Shown here piece by piece: positions 27,395 through 35,613 of a stretch of DNA of 64,000 bases. Origin of the DNA: Streptomyces fodineus (GTDB lineage Bacteria > Actinomycetota > Actinomycetes > Streptomycetales > Streptomycetaceae); assembly GCF_001735805.1 (NCBI RefSeq), contig NZ_CP017248.1, forward strand, positions 5,952,001 to 6,016,000, read 5' to 3'. The translations under genes and the position numbers were made by a program. Every line of letters starts with the position of its first letter. Within the stretch, counting starts at the first letter, position 1. Below the pieces are notes generated by a model, which saw nothing but the letters and a program-made list of their open reading frames with translations, was not told the origin of the DNA and searched no databases.

Positions 27395-28501
27395 GTGGCA
27401 GTCGTCGATGTATCCGAAGAGCTGAAGTCCCTCTCCTCGACCATGGAGTCGATCGAGGCCGTCCTGGACCTCGACAGGCTGAGGGCAGACATCGCCGTGC
27501 TCGAGGAGCAGGCGGCCGCGCCGTCCCTCTGGGACAACCCGGACGAGGCGCAGAAGATCACCAGCAAGCTCTCCCACCTCCAGGCCGAGGTCAGGAAGGC
27601 GGAGGCGCTGCGCGGCCGGATCGACGATCTCGCCGTCCTCTTCGAGATGGCCGAGGAGGAGGACGACCCGGACACCCGGGCCGAGGCCGAGTCGGAGCTG
27701 GCCGCGGTGCGCAAGTCGCTGGACGAGATGGAGGTGCGCACCCTGCTGTCCGGCGAGTACGACTCCCGCGAGGCGCTCGTCAACATCCGCGCCGAGGCCG
27801 GTGGCGTCGACGCCGCCGACTTCGCCGAGAAGCTGCAGCGCATGTACCTGCGCTGGGCCGAGCAGCGCGGCTACAAGACGGAGCTGATCGAGACGTCGTA
27901 CGCCGAAGAGGCCGGCATCAAGTCGACCACCTTCTCGGTCCAGGCGCCGTACGCCTACGGCACCCTCTCCGTCGAGCAGGGCACGCACCGCCTCGTGCGC
28001 ATCTCGCCCTTCGACAACCAGGGCCGCCGCCAGACCTCCTTCGCGGGTGTGGAGGTGCTTCCCGTCGTCGAGCAGTCCGACCACGTCGAGATCGACGAGT
28101 CCGACCTGCGCATCGACGTCTACCGGTCCTCCGGGCCCGGCGGCCAGGGCGTGAACACCACCGACTCCGCGGTGCGCATCACGCACATCCCCACCGGCAT
28201 CGTGGTCTCCTGCCAGAACGAGCGCTCGCAGATCCAGAACAAGGCCACGGCGATGAACGTCCTCCAGGCCAAGCTGCTGGAGCGCCGCCGGCAGGAGGAG
28301 CAGGCCAAGATGGACGCCCTCAAGGGCGACGGCGGCAACTCCTGGGGCAACCAGATGCGTTCGTACGTGCTGCACCCGTACCAGATGGTCAAGGACCTGC
28401 GCACCGAGCACGAAGTCGGCAACCCCGAGGCCGTCTTCAACGGTGAGATCGACGGCTTCCTGGAGGCCGGGATTCGCTGGCGCAAGCAGCAGGAGAAGTA
28501 A
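27395..28501 (+). CDS. prfB: Peptide chain release factor 2
   Basis: This 368-residue class-I release factor terminates at UGA and UAA. It carries the RF2 codon-recognition tripeptide SPF at 204-206 and the catalytic GGQ at 249-251 in SSGPGGQGVNTTDSAV. The start is GTG 27395, giving the usual actinobacterial length. No in-frame UGA or frameshift site is present in the first 40 codons, unlike the enterobacterial gene. TACGCT at 27382-27387, 7 nt before GTG, suggests a leaderless message. A strong hairpin terminator follows at 28517. Confidence 0.97.
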   Translation: MAVVDVSEELKSLSSTMESIEAVLDLDRLRADIAVLEEQAAAPSLWDNPDEAQKITSKLSHLQAEVRKAEALRGRIDDLAVLFEMAEEEDDPDTRAEAESELAAVRKSLDEMEVRTLLSGEYDSREALVNIRAEAGGVDAADFAEKLQRMYLRWAEQRGYKTELIETSYAEEAGIKSTTFSVQAPYAYGTLSVEQGTHRLVRISPFDNQGRRQTSFAGVEVLPVVEQSDHVEIDESDLRIDVYRSSGPGGQGVNTTDSAVRITHIPTGIVVSCQNERSQIQNKATAMNVLQAKLLERRRQEEQAKMDALKGDGGNSWGNQMRSYVLHPYQMVKDLRTEHEVGNPEAVFNGEIDGFLEAGIRWRKQQEK

Positions 28502-28516
28502 CTTTGTCGACATGAA

Positions 28517-28541
28517 AACTGCCGCCCGAGAGGCGGCAGTT
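28517..28541 (+). terminator. prfB terminator hairpin
   Basis: A perfect 10-bp stem (AACTGCCGCC / GGCGGCAGTT) with a 5-nt loop lies 15 nt after the prfB stop. It is followed by TGTCTTATGT, a weak T-rich tail, as is usual in high-GC genomes. Confidence 0.85.
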
Positions 28542-28799
28542 GTCTTATGTCTGGGTTTTACATCACACTCACAGGCTTCAACTCACCGCAAAAACCCCCC
28601 GATGGGACATTGCGCCCGCAATGGCCTTGACGTTGCTTTGAAAAATCGGAAGGGTGAAGCGTGGCATGCGTAACTTCAGGGGCGCATGTGAACCGGGGGA
28701 ATGAGTTGACGCGACTTCGTCACCGGCTGCCTCCCGTCGATCACGGCAACGCCCCATGCGCCGCCTCATTGACGATCAGCTACTGGGGGTAGCAACCAT
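28542..28799 (+). promoter_or_regulatory. Upstream region of the LAETG surface protein gene
   Basis: This 258 bp without a gene precedes the surface protein. It contains the perfect inverted repeat CATTGC-GCCC-GCAATG at 28608-28623 and TTGACG at 28627, 28706-like and 28771-like places that could serve as -35 elements, but I could not pair any of them with a convincing -10. GGGGGTAGC just before the ATG is the probable ribosome site. Confidence 0.4.
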
Positions 28800-29744
28800 A
28801 TGACGAAGAAGACGCGGATCCGGGTCGCGCGGATAGCCGCCGGCGCCGTGATCGCGGCCGGTGCGTCACTGACCGCAGCCGGCGCGGCCTCCGCCCTGGA
28901 GCTCAACGTCCAGGCAGGCCCGATCAGCCTGGGCGCGCACACGAACGACCAGGGCGACGACGGCGGTGACGGCGGCTGCCCGATCTCCGTCTGCACCAAC
29001 GGCGGCACCACCAACGGCGGCACCACCGACGGTGGCACCACCGACGGTGGCACCACGGACGGCGGTACGACCGACGGCGGGACCACGAACGGTGGCACGA
29101 CCGACGGCGGGACCACGAACGGTGGCACGACCGACGGCGGGACCACGAACGGCGGTACGACCGACGGCGGCGTCGGCGGCACGGTCACCATCGGCGGCAC
29201 CACCACGAACGGTGGCACCACCACGAACGGTGGCACCACGAATGGTGGCACCACCAACGGCGGTACCACCGACGGTGGCACCACGAACGGTGGCACCACG
29301 AACGGTGGCACCACCAACGGTGGCACCACGAACGGTGGCACCACGAACGGCGGTAGCACCAACGGCGGTTCCACCAACGGCGGTTCCACCAACGGCGGTT
29401 CCACCAACGGTGGCAGCGCCACCGGCGGCTCCACCACCGGCGGTTCCAGCACCTCCGGCGGCTCCGGCAACACGGGTGGCTCCGGCACCGGCGGTTCCAC
29501 CACCGGCGGCAACCAGGACAACCCCCAGGGCGGCAGCGGCAAGGCCACCCAGGACGAGGGCTCCTCGGCCCTCACCGACACGGGCTCCGACAGCAAGGCC
29601 CAGGGCGGCGACAAGCAGCTCGCCGAGACCGGTGCCGGCCAGACCATGTTCATGGTCATCGGCGCCGCGACGATGATCGCGGGCGGCGTCGGCTTCCGCA
29701 TCCTGCCGCGTCTGGTCAACGGCCGGGGCGGCGCGGCCGCCTGA
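28800..29744 (+). CDS. Secreted repeat protein with LAETG sortase signal (cell-wall anchored)
   Basis: This 314-residue protein has an N-terminal signal peptide (MTKKTRIRV, then a hydrophobic AGAVIAAGASLTAAGAASA, cleavage near residue 32). A Cys-x4-Cys pair (C60, C65) follows, then about 25 pentapeptide units of [N/D]GGTT shifting to NGGST (67-207), and a Gly/Ser/Thr spacer. The C-terminus is LAETG, then a hydrophobic helix FMVIGAATMIAGGVGF and an Arg-containing tail. LAxTG is the motif of Streptomyces class E sortases, so the protein is probably linked covalently to peptidoglycan. The repeats predict a flexible, hydrophilic stalk. Function unknown. Confidence 0.85.
   Translation: MTKKTRIRVARIAAGAVIAAGASLTAAGAASALELNVQAGPISLGAHTNDQGDDGGDGGCPISVCTNGGTTNGGTTDGGTTDGGTTDGGTTDGGTTNGGTTDGGTTNGGTTDGGTTNGGTTDGGVGGTVTIGGTTTNGGTTTNGGTTNGGTTNGGTTDGGTTNGGTTNGGTTNGGTTNGGTTNGGSTNGGSTNGGSTNGGSTNGGSATGGSTTGGSSTSGGSGNTGGSGTGGSTTGGNQDNPQGGSGKATQDEGSSALTDTGSDSKAQGGDKQLAETGAGQTMFMVIGAATMIAGGVGFRILPRLVNGRGGAAA
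28998..29420 (+). repeat. 15-bp in-frame repeats encoding [N/D]GGTT/NGGST pentapeptides
   Basis: About 25 copies of a 15-bp unit close to AACGGTGGCACCACG lie inside the surface protein gene. One interruption (GVGGTVTIGGTTT, around residue 124) splits the array in two. Asn/Asp alternation dominates the first block; the last units change Thr to Ser. Arrays like this change length by slippage or recombination, so copy number may differ between strains and short-read assemblies may be unreliable here. Confidence 0.9.
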
Positions 29745-29787
29745 GCGTAGCCGTATGGCCACGCAGCGCGCCCATGGCGCAAACCGA

Positions 29788-29816
29788 AGGGCCCGGAGCT
29801 TGGCGCTCCGGGCCCT
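29788..29816. terminator. Bidirectional terminator between the surface protein and small zinc-ribbon genes
   Basis: A perfect 12-bp stem AGGGCCCGGAGC / GCTCCGGGCCCT with a 5-nt loop lies between two convergent genes. GGGGTTTCTGGGGCTTTTC follows on the plus strand. It can serve both genes. Confidence 0.85.
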
Positions 29817-29837
29817 GAGGGGTTTCTGGGGCTTTTC

Positions 29838-30029
29838 TTACGCGGTCTGGTGCGCCAGCAGCGCCACCGCGGCGATCAGCACCGCCAGCAGCGCGATCAG
29901 CGCCATCGGGTTCACCCCGCCCAGGAAACCCTCTTGCTGCAGTCGCTCGCGGTTGGCACGGCACACCGGGCACCGGCCCTCGCTCACGGGCGCCGCGCAG
30001 TTCGCGCACACCAACCGGTCGTACGTCAT
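29838..30029 (-). CDS. Small zinc-ribbon membrane protein
   Basis: This 63-residue protein has two CxxC knuckles, C8-A-N-C11 and C20-P-V-C23, fitting a single zinc ribbon, then a charged linker and one C-terminal transmembrane helix (PMALIALLAVLIAAVALLA). The strong AAGGAGGGC site before ATG 30029 fixes the start; longer upstream frames are basic and poorly codon-biased. It lies between prfB/surface protein and ftsEX, in convergent/divergent arrangement. The cytoplasmic zinc ribbon tethered to the membrane could be an adaptor; function unknown. Confidence 0.75.
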   Translation of the reverse strand: MTYDRLVCANCAAPVSEGRCPVCRANRERLQQEGFLGGVNPMALIALLAVLIAAVALLAHQTA

Positions 30030-30079
30030 GCGCTCGCCCTCCTTGCACCGGCCACTACTCGTACAACGCTCACGGGAAC

Positions 30080-30117
30080 GGGAACGTTCCCCCCTCCACT
30101 GTGCCAGTTTCCGGCAC
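30080..30117. promoter_or_regulatory. Dyad symmetries between the zinc-ribbon gene and ftsE
   Basis: GGGAACGTTCCC at 30080-30091 is a perfect 12-bp palindrome. GTGCC-N7-GGCAC at 30101-30117 is a nearby inverted repeat. Both lie 50-90 bp upstream of the leftward zinc-ribbon gene and 150-190 bp upstream of ftsE. They may be operators; no regulator is identifiable from sequence alone. Confidence 0.4.
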
Positions 30118-30266
30118 GGCGTGCGCGGGGCCTCGGACAGCTCGGCGAGAACGGGAGCCGGTACAAAAACGTACAAGCCTTACCCAACCTCGACCTGCGA
30201 CTGCACTTGCACACCCGGGTCGCGTATGGTCACGCTCATCTACCCCCGGCGACCCGTGGTGCATCC

Positions 30267-30956
30267 GTGATCCGATTCGACAACGTCTCCAAGGTCTACC
30301 CCAAGCAGACCCGCCCCGCACTCAGGGATGTCTCCCTGGAGGTGGAGAAGGGCGAGTTCGTGTTCCTCGTGGGGTCCTCCGGCTCCGGAAAGTCCACCTT
30401 CCTGCGGCTCATCCTCCGCGAGGAGCGGTGCAGCCACGGACAGGTGCACGTGCTGGGCAAGGACCTCGCGCGCCTCTCCAACTGGAAGGTGCCGCAGATG
30501 CGCCGCCAGCTGGGGACGGTGTTCCAGGACTTCCGGCTCCTGCCGAACAAGACCGTCGCGGAGAACGTGGCCTTCGCCCAGGAGGTCATCGGCAAGTCCC
30601 GCGGCGAGATCCGCAAGTCCGTACCGCAGGTGCTCGATCTCGTCGGGCTCGGCGGCAAGGAGGACCGCATGCCCGGCGAGCTGTCCGGTGGTGAGCAGCA
30701 GCGCGTGGCCATCGCGCGGGCCTTCGTCAACCGGCCCAAGCTGCTCATCGCCGACGAGCCCACCGGCAACCTCGACCCGCAGACCTCCGTCGGCATCATG
30801 AAGCTGCTCGACCGCATCAACCGGACGGGCACCACGGTCATCATGGCGACGCACGATCAGAACATCGTGGACCAGATGCGCAAGCGCGTCATCGAGCTGG
30901 AGAAGGGCCGCCTCGTCCGCGACCAGGCCCGCGGCGTCTACGGCTACCAGCACTAA
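30267..30956 (+). CDS. ftsE: Cell division ATP-binding protein FtsE
   Basis: This 229-residue ABC ATPase shows Walker A GSSGSGKST, Q-loop VFQDFRLL, signature LSGGEQQRVAIARA, Walker B LLIADEPTGNLD and H-loop MATHD. It starts at GTG 30267 (VIRFDNVSKVYPKQ), the standard FtsE beginning. It pairs with FtsX, 34 bp downstream, and couples ATP hydrolysis to activation of peptidoglycan hydrolases at division or tip-growth sites. Confidence 0.97.
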   Translation: MIRFDNVSKVYPKQTRPALRDVSLEVEKGEFVFLVGSSGSGKSTFLRLILREERCSHGQVHVLGKDLARLSNWKVPQMRRQLGTVFQDFRLLPNKTVAENVAFAQEVIGKSRGEIRKSVPQVLDLVGLGGKEDRMPGELSGGEQQRVAIARAFVNRPKLLIADEPTGNLDPQTSVGIMKLLDRINRTGTTVIMATHDQNIVDQMRKRVIELEKGRLVRDQARGVYGYQH

Positions 30957-30990
30957 GCAAGTTCACGACGGAAAGGCTCGACAAGACGCC

Positions 30991-31908
30991 ATGCGCGCCC
31001 AGTTCGTCCTGTCGGAGATCGGTGTCGGTCTCCGCCGCAATCTGACGATGACCTTCGCCGTCATCGTCTCCGTCGCCCTGTCCCTGGCGCTCTTCGGCGG
31101 CTCGCTGCTGATGAGCGACCAGGTGAGCACCATGAAGGGCTACTGGTACGACAAGGTCAACGTCTCGATCTTCCTGTGCAACAAGCACGACGCCGACTCG
31201 GACGTCAACTGCGCCAAGGGCGCGGTGACCGAGGACCAGAAGAAGCAGATCCTCTCGGACCTGCAGAAGATGCCGGTCATCGAGAAGGTGTCGTACGAGT
31301 CGCAGGACGAGGCGTACAAGCACTACAAGGAGCAGTTCGGCAACTCCCCGCTGGCCAGCTCGCTGACGCCGGACCAGATGCAGGAGTCGTACCGGATCAA
31401 GCTCAAGGACCCGCAGAAGTACCAGGTCATCGCCTCGGCCTTCAACGGACGCGCCGGTGTGCAGTCCGTGCAGGACCAGAAGGGCATCCTGGACAACCTC
31501 TTCACGCTGCTGAACCTGATGAACCGGGGCGCGCTCGGCGTGATGGCGATGATGCTGATCGTCGCGCTGCTGCTGATCATCAACACCGTGCGTGTCTCGG
31601 CGTTCAGCCGACGGCGCGAGACGGGGATCATGCGCCTGGTCGGTGCCTCGGGCTTCTACATCCAGGCGCCGTTCATCGCCGAGGCCGCGGTCGCCGGGCT
31701 CATCGGCGGCGGCCTCGCCTGTGTGGCCCTGGTGGTCGGCCGGTACTTCACCATCGACCACGGCATGGACCTCGCCCACCACCTCACGCTGATCAACTTC
31801 GTCGGCTGGGACGCGGTGTTGGCCAAGCTGCCGCTGATCCTCGCGACCAGCGTGCTGATGCCGGCGTTGGCGGCGTTCTTCGCGCTGCGCAAGTACCTGA
31901 AGGTGTGA
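30991..31908 (+). CDS. ftsX: Cell division protein FtsX
   Basis: This 305-residue permease-like protein has the FtsX layout: a short cytoplasmic N-terminus (MRAQFVLSEIGVGLRRNL), TM1 at about 23-45, a large external loop to about residue 175 containing two Cys (CNKHDADSDVNC), then three more transmembrane helices ending VLMPALAAFFALRKYLKV. The external loop is the part that binds cell-wall hydrolases or their regulators in other bacteria. ATG 30991 is preceded by GAAAGG. Operon with ftsE; a strong terminator follows. Confidence 0.97.
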   Translation: MRAQFVLSEIGVGLRRNLTMTFAVIVSVALSLALFGGSLLMSDQVSTMKGYWYDKVNVSIFLCNKHDADSDVNCAKGAVTEDQKKQILSDLQKMPVIEKVSYESQDEAYKHYKEQFGNSPLASSLTPDQMQESYRIKLKDPQKYQVIASAFNGRAGVQSVQDQKGILDNLFTLLNLMNRGALGVMAMMLIVALLLIINTVRVSAFSRRRETGIMRLVGASGFYIQAPFIAEAAVAGLIGGGLACVALVVGRYFTIDHGMDLAHHLTLINFVGWDAVLAKLPLILATSVLMPALAAFFALRKYLKV

Positions 31909-31918
31909 CGCATCCCAA

Positions 31919-31952
31919 GAGGGCCGTACGGGCATCCGGCCGTACGGCCCTC
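31919..31952 (+). terminator. ftsEX terminator hairpin
   Basis: A perfect 13-bp stem GAGGGCCGTACGG / CCGTACGGCCCTC with an 8-nt loop begins 10 nt after the ftsX stop. It has no T tract. It sits immediately before the -10-like element of the next gene. Confidence 0.8.
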
Positions 31953-31962
31953 CGCGTTGTCC

Positions 31963-31975
31963 TAGACTCACCGCC
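31963..31975 (+). promoter_or_regulatory. -10-like TAGACT for a leaderless protease gene
   Basis: TAGACT at 31963-31968 fits the TANNNT -10 of the main vegetative sigma factor and ends 7 nt before the ATG at 31976. There is no Shine-Dalgarno in the spacer. The message probably begins at the start codon. No good -35 is visible because the ftsX terminator occupies that place. Confidence 0.55.
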
Positions 31976-33148
31976 ATGTCAGGCCGCGACCTGTTCTGTC
32001 CGCCCCGCCGCTTCCGCCGCGGGGCCGCCCTGACATTGGTCTTCGCCGGCGTCCTGGTCACCGGCGCCGCCACCGGCTCCTTCCCGGAGACCGACGCCGC
32101 TTTGCGCAGGGCCGCGGCCTTCGGGCCGTCGCCCACGACCACCCCGCACGAGGACGTCCAGAAGGCCGCCGCCGACGCGCTGGCCGACGGCAAGTCCCCG
32201 ATGGAGGCCGCCGAGCGGGCCGTCAGCCGCAGCGGGGACCGCTGGGGTGCCGTCTACTCCGAGGGCGAGTACCAGGAGTTCCAGGAGGCCCTCGACGGCC
32301 GGTACACCGGCGTCGGCCTGTGGGCGCGGCGCGAGCGGGACGGCCGGATCGAGGTGACCAAGGTGCAGCCCGGCTCGCCGGCGGCCGAGGCGGGGATCCG
32401 CCGGGGCGACCGGCTGCGCAGCATCGACGGCAGCAAGGTCGACGGGCTCCCGGTCACCGAGGTGGTCTCCTTACTGCGGGGCGACGCCGACGACGCGGGG
32501 GCCGGTACGAGCGTCACCCTGGGCCTTCAGCGCGGCACGCGCGCGTGGAGCGAGAAACTGCGCCGGGCGAGCCTGTCCACCGACTCCGTGACCGTGCGCC
32601 GGCTGCCCGGCGGGGTCACCATCATCAAGATCGCCGCGTTCACCAAGGGCTCCGGTGACGCCGTCCGCGCCGCGGTGCGGCAGGCCCCGGCCGACGGCGG
32701 GATCGTCCTCGACCTGCGCGGCAACTCCGGCGGCCTGGTCACCGAGGCGGTGGAGACCTCCTCCGCCTTCCTGGACGGCGGGCTGGTCGCCACCTACGAC
32801 GTCGACGGCGCCCAGCGCTCCCTGCACGCCGACCGCGGCGGCGACACCACCCGCCCCCTGGTCACCCTGGTCGACGGGGGCACGATGAGCGCGGCCGAGA
32901 TGCTCACCGGGGCACTGCAGGACCGGGGCCGCGCGGTGGTGATCGGCTCGCGCACCTTCGGCAAGGGCTCCATCCAGATGCCGACCGAGCTGCCCGACGG
33001 CTCGGTGGCCGAGCTGACCGTCGGCCACTACCGCACCCCCTCGGGCCACGCCGTGGACGGCCGGGGCATCACCCCCGACCTGGAGGCGGGCGGGGACACG
33101 CTGCAGCGGGCCGAGACGGTCCTCACCGGACTGGGCGACCCCTCGTAG
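31976..33148 (+). CDS. S41 carboxy-terminal processing protease (CtpA-like) with a TTA codon
   Basis: This 390-residue protease has an N-terminal membrane segment (about 16-34), a PDZ domain (about 105-185, with GVGLWARRE and GSPAAEAGIRRGDRL) and an S41 catalytic domain carrying LRGNSGGLV, the nucleophile Ser305 in DGGTMSAAEM and the general base Lys330 in FGKGSIQ. It should cleave secreted or membrane proteins from their C-termini outside the membrane. Codon 166 (32471-32473) is TTA, the rare leucine codon read by the bldA tRNA in Streptomyces, so translation may depend on development. Lies between ftsX and smpB. Confidence 0.93.
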   Translation: MSGRDLFCPPRRFRRGAALTLVFAGVLVTGAATGSFPETDAALRRAAAFGPSPTTTPHEDVQKAAADALADGKSPMEAAERAVSRSGDRWGAVYSEGEYQEFQEALDGRYTGVGLWARRERDGRIEVTKVQPGSPAAEAGIRRGDRLRSIDGSKVDGLPVTEVVSLLRGDADDAGAGTSVTLGLQRGTRAWSEKLRRASLSTDSVTVRRLPGGVTIIKIAAFTKGSGDAVRAAVRQAPADGGIVLDLRGNSGGLVTEAVETSSAFLDGGLVATYDVDGAQRSLHADRGGDTTRPLVTLVDGGTMSAAEMLTGALQDRGRAVVIGSRTFGKGSIQMPTELPDGSVAELTVGHYRTPSGHAVDGRGITPDLEAGGDTLQRAETVLTGLGDPS

Positions 33149-33204
33149 CCACTCGTAATCGGCTGTACTCACACCCCCTGTGTGGTGCGAAAATGGTCGG
33201 CACT

Positions 33205-33684
33205 ATGGCTAAGGAAAAAGGGCGCAAGCTGATCGCGCAGAACAAGAAGGCGCGGCACGACTACCACATCCTCGACACCTACGAGGCCGGTCTGGTCCTC
33301 ATGGGCACCGAGGTGAAGTCACTGCGCCAGGGTCGGGCCTCGCTGGTCGACGGCTTCGTGCAGCTGGACGGCCACGAGGCGTGGCTGCACAACGTGCATG
33401 TCCCGGAGTACAGCCAGGGCACCTGGACCAACCACAGCGCCCGCCGCAAGCGCAAGCTGCTGCTGCACCGCGCGGAGATCGACAAGCTGGAGTCCAAGTC
33501 CCAGGAGACGGGCCACACGATCGTGCCCCTCGCCCTGTACTTCAAGGACGGCCGTGCCAAGGTCGAGATCGCGCTGGCGAAGGGCAAGAAGGAGTACGAC
33601 AAGCGCCAGACCCTGCGCGAGAAGCAGGACCGGCGCGAGACGGACCGCGCGGTGGCGGCGGCGCGCAGGCGCCAGCGGGGCTGA
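33205..33684 (+). CDS. smpB: SsrA-binding protein SmpB
   Basis: This 159-residue protein has the standard start MAKEKGRKLIAQNKKARHDY and the tmRNA-binding core GLVLMGTEVKSLRQGRASL and the motif HxPEYSQG-like (VHVPEYSQGT). The basic C-terminal tail DKRQTLREKQDRRETDRA reaches the decoding centre in known structures. ATG 33205 gives the usual length; another ATG 12 nt upstream is less likely. It is encoded 145 bp before ssrA, its RNA partner, for rescue of stalled ribosomes. Confidence 0.97.
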   Translation: MAKEKGRKLIAQNKKARHDYHILDTYEAGLVLMGTEVKSLRQGRASLVDGFVQLDGHEAWLHNVHVPEYSQGTWTNHSARRKRKLLLHRAEIDKLESKSQETGHTIVPLALYFKDGRAKVEIALAKGKKEYDKRQTLREKQDRRETDRAVAAARRRQRG

Positions 33685-33828
33685 GCCGGGAATGTCCCGG
33701 CCCCCGGCCGCGTTGAACCCTGTACGACGGCCGGGTGACCGGCGGGAATACGGTGGCACCGGCGGGCGTTGTTCCCGTACGATGGCACCTGCACCTCACA
33801 GCGGGTGCGCACCTTGAGAAATGAACAT

Positions 33829-34194
33829 GGGGATGATCGGTTTCGACAGCGGCTGTCGAAGCAGGGGAAGCGTGTCGAGGAAGCGGCCATGATCTCGTAA
33901 ACCACAGGCCGAAAAAAATAATCGCCAACACCAAGCGCGATTCCTTCGCCCTCGCTGCCTAAGTAGCGACTTGCGAAGTGTCAGCCCGGGGCTGTTCCCG
34001 ACCCGGATCCTGGCATCAGCTAGGGAACTAAACCTTGATCCCGGTCACGGGGTGAAGAGGGAAACCAAACAGTGACTGAGCCCGTCGGCGACTTGTTCGC
34101 GTGATCGCCGGGGCCGAGAAAAGCGAAGCGAACTGCACACGGAGAAGCCCTGATTCCGCACCGTTGGACGCGGGTTCGATTCCCGCCATCTCCA
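33829..34194 (+). ncRNA. ssrA: tmRNA (ssrA)
   Basis: The RNA begins GGGGATGATCGGTTTCGACA. Its first 7 nt pair with CATCTCC at 34187-34193 to form the tRNA-like acceptor stem (one G-U pair), followed by A34194 and genomic CGA, so CCA is added post-transcriptionally. GGTTCGATTCCCGCC forms the T arm. The tag frame follows AATAATC and reads ANTKRDSFALAA then TAA (33923-33961), ending in the LAA degradation signal. The rest can form pseudoknots. A terminator follows at 34224. Confidence 0.95.
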
Positions 34195-34223
34195 CGAGGC
34201 CCTCCGGGGGTTCAGCCCCATGT

Positions 34224-34256
34224 AACGGCCCCGTCGCTTTCAGCGGCGGGGCCGTT
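34224..34256. terminator. Bidirectional terminator after ssrA
   Basis: AACGGCCCCG / CGGGGCCGTT form a 10-bp stem around an inner CGCT-TTCA-GCGG extension. It lies between ssrA and the convergent MFS gene whose stop is at 34258. Confidence 0.8.
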
Positions 34257-34257
34257 G

Positions 34258-35529
34258 TCATGCGGGGATGCGTCGTGGGGCTGCATCGGCGTTACCGGGT
34301 GCGGGCTCGTTGTGGCTGGTCGCGCCCCTTCGGGGCGCTCGTCGCCCGTCGGCGCGGGTGAGCGAAGCCACCCCCAGGGCGAGTGCGGCGGCGGCCGCCG
34401 GTACGGCGTACGCGGTGGTGGGGGACAGGTGATCCGCCGCCCAGCCTCCCGCCGCCGAGCCGCACGCGATCCCCGCCAGCAGCCCCGTCACCATCAGGCT
34501 CATCCCCTCGTTCAGACGGTCGGCCGGGGTGCGCCGCTGCACCAGCGTCATCGCCGTCACCATCGTCGGCGCCGTCGCCATCCCCGCCACCAGCAGCGCC
34601 CCCGCCAGCACCCACAGCGAACCGGTGAGGCCCGCGGCAGCCCACGGCAGTGTCATCAGTACGGCCATGCCCGCCAGGCAGTGCCCCAGCCGCACCCCCG
34701 TCGGCTTCAGCGCGCCGTACAGCAGACCCGCCGCGCACGACCCCGCCGCCTGCAGGGCGAGCACCGCACCGGCCGCCGTACGGTGACCCTGTGCGCCGGC
34801 GTACGCGATCGTGACGACCTCCATCGAGCCGAACACCGCCCCGGTCGCGGTGAAGCAGGCCAGCAGTGGCGGGATGCCCGGGCTGCGCAGCGGCGACCGC
34901 GCCTGTGAACGGGCCCGCGGCGGAGGCTCGGTGGCCCGTTGCGCGGTGAACAGCAGCATGCCGGCGAGCAGCAGCGCCGCGCCCGCGAGCGTGCCCGCCT
35001 CCGGGAAGAACGTGCCGGTGAGGAACGAGGCCAGCACCGGTCCGAGCATGAAACACAGCTCGTCGGCGGCCTGCTCGAAGGAGTTCGCGGTATGCAGCGC
35101 GCCGGGGTCGTCGCGCAGCAGATGGGCCCAGCGGGCGCGGGAGAGGCCGCCGATGTTCGGGGTGGCCGCGGTGCCGGCGTAGGCGGCGAACAGGGTCCAG
35201 TCGGGGGCGCCGTAACGGACGCACAGCAGCAACGCGAGGCTGCCCAGCACGGAGGCGAGCGTGGCCGGTACGGCGACGCGGGCCTGCCCGTGCCGGTCGA
35301 CGAGCCGGGCGACCCAGGGCCCGGCCAGCGCGGTCGCCGCGAGACCGGTCGCGGTGACGGCACCGGCCAGGGCGTACGAGCCCCGCGACCCGGCGATCAT
35401 CACGACGGCGCTGACGCCGAACATGCCCATGGGCAGGCGGGCGAGGAGGTTGCCGGTGGTGAAGGCGCGGGTGCCGGGGAGGGCGAACAGGCGGCGATAG
35501 CCGCTGGTGGTGGATATGACCGAGGGCAT
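34258..35529 (-). CDS. MFS transporter
   Basis: This 423-residue protein has 12 predicted transmembrane helices. Between TM2 and TM3 it carries GPWVARLVDRHGQARV, an MFS motif-A variant. The LPMGMFGVSAVVMIAG beginning and the broken central loop (RATEPPPRARSQARS) resemble YfcJ/MdfA-like drug or metabolite exporters. The substrate is unknown. GAGGGTGAG precedes ATG 35529. It is divergent from a LysR regulator 84 bp away, which may control it. Confidence 0.88.
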   Translation of the reverse strand: MPSVISTTSGYRRLFALPGTRAFTTGNLLARLPMGMFGVSAVVMIAGSRGSYALAGAVTATGLAATALAGPWVARLVDRHGQARVAVPATLASVLGSLALLLCVRYGAPDWTLFAAYAGTAATPNIGGLSRARWAHLLRDDPGALHTANSFEQAADELCFMLGPVLASFLTGTFFPEAGTLAGAALLLAGMLLFTAQRATEPPPRARSQARSPLRSPGIPPLLACFTATGAVFGSMEVVTIAYAGAQGHRTAAGAVLALQAAGSCAAGLLYGALKPTGVRLGHCLAGMAVLMTLPWAAAGLTGSLWVLAGALLVAGMATAPTMVTAMTLVQRRTPADRLNEGMSLMVTGLLAGIACGSAAGGWAADHLSPTTAYAVPAAAAALALGVASLTRADGRRAPRRGATSHNEPAPGNADAAPRRIPA

Positions 35530-35613
35530 GGACTCACCCTCACTCCGAGTGGATCACCGGGTCCAACACCTTCTCGGCCCCGATTCACGCACCTGCGTTG
35601 TAAGTTCACGGGC

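Noticed and set aside
27395..27480. Programmed frameshift in prfB
   Set aside because: No in-frame UGA or slippery CUU-UGA site; the gene is a continuous 368-codon frame.
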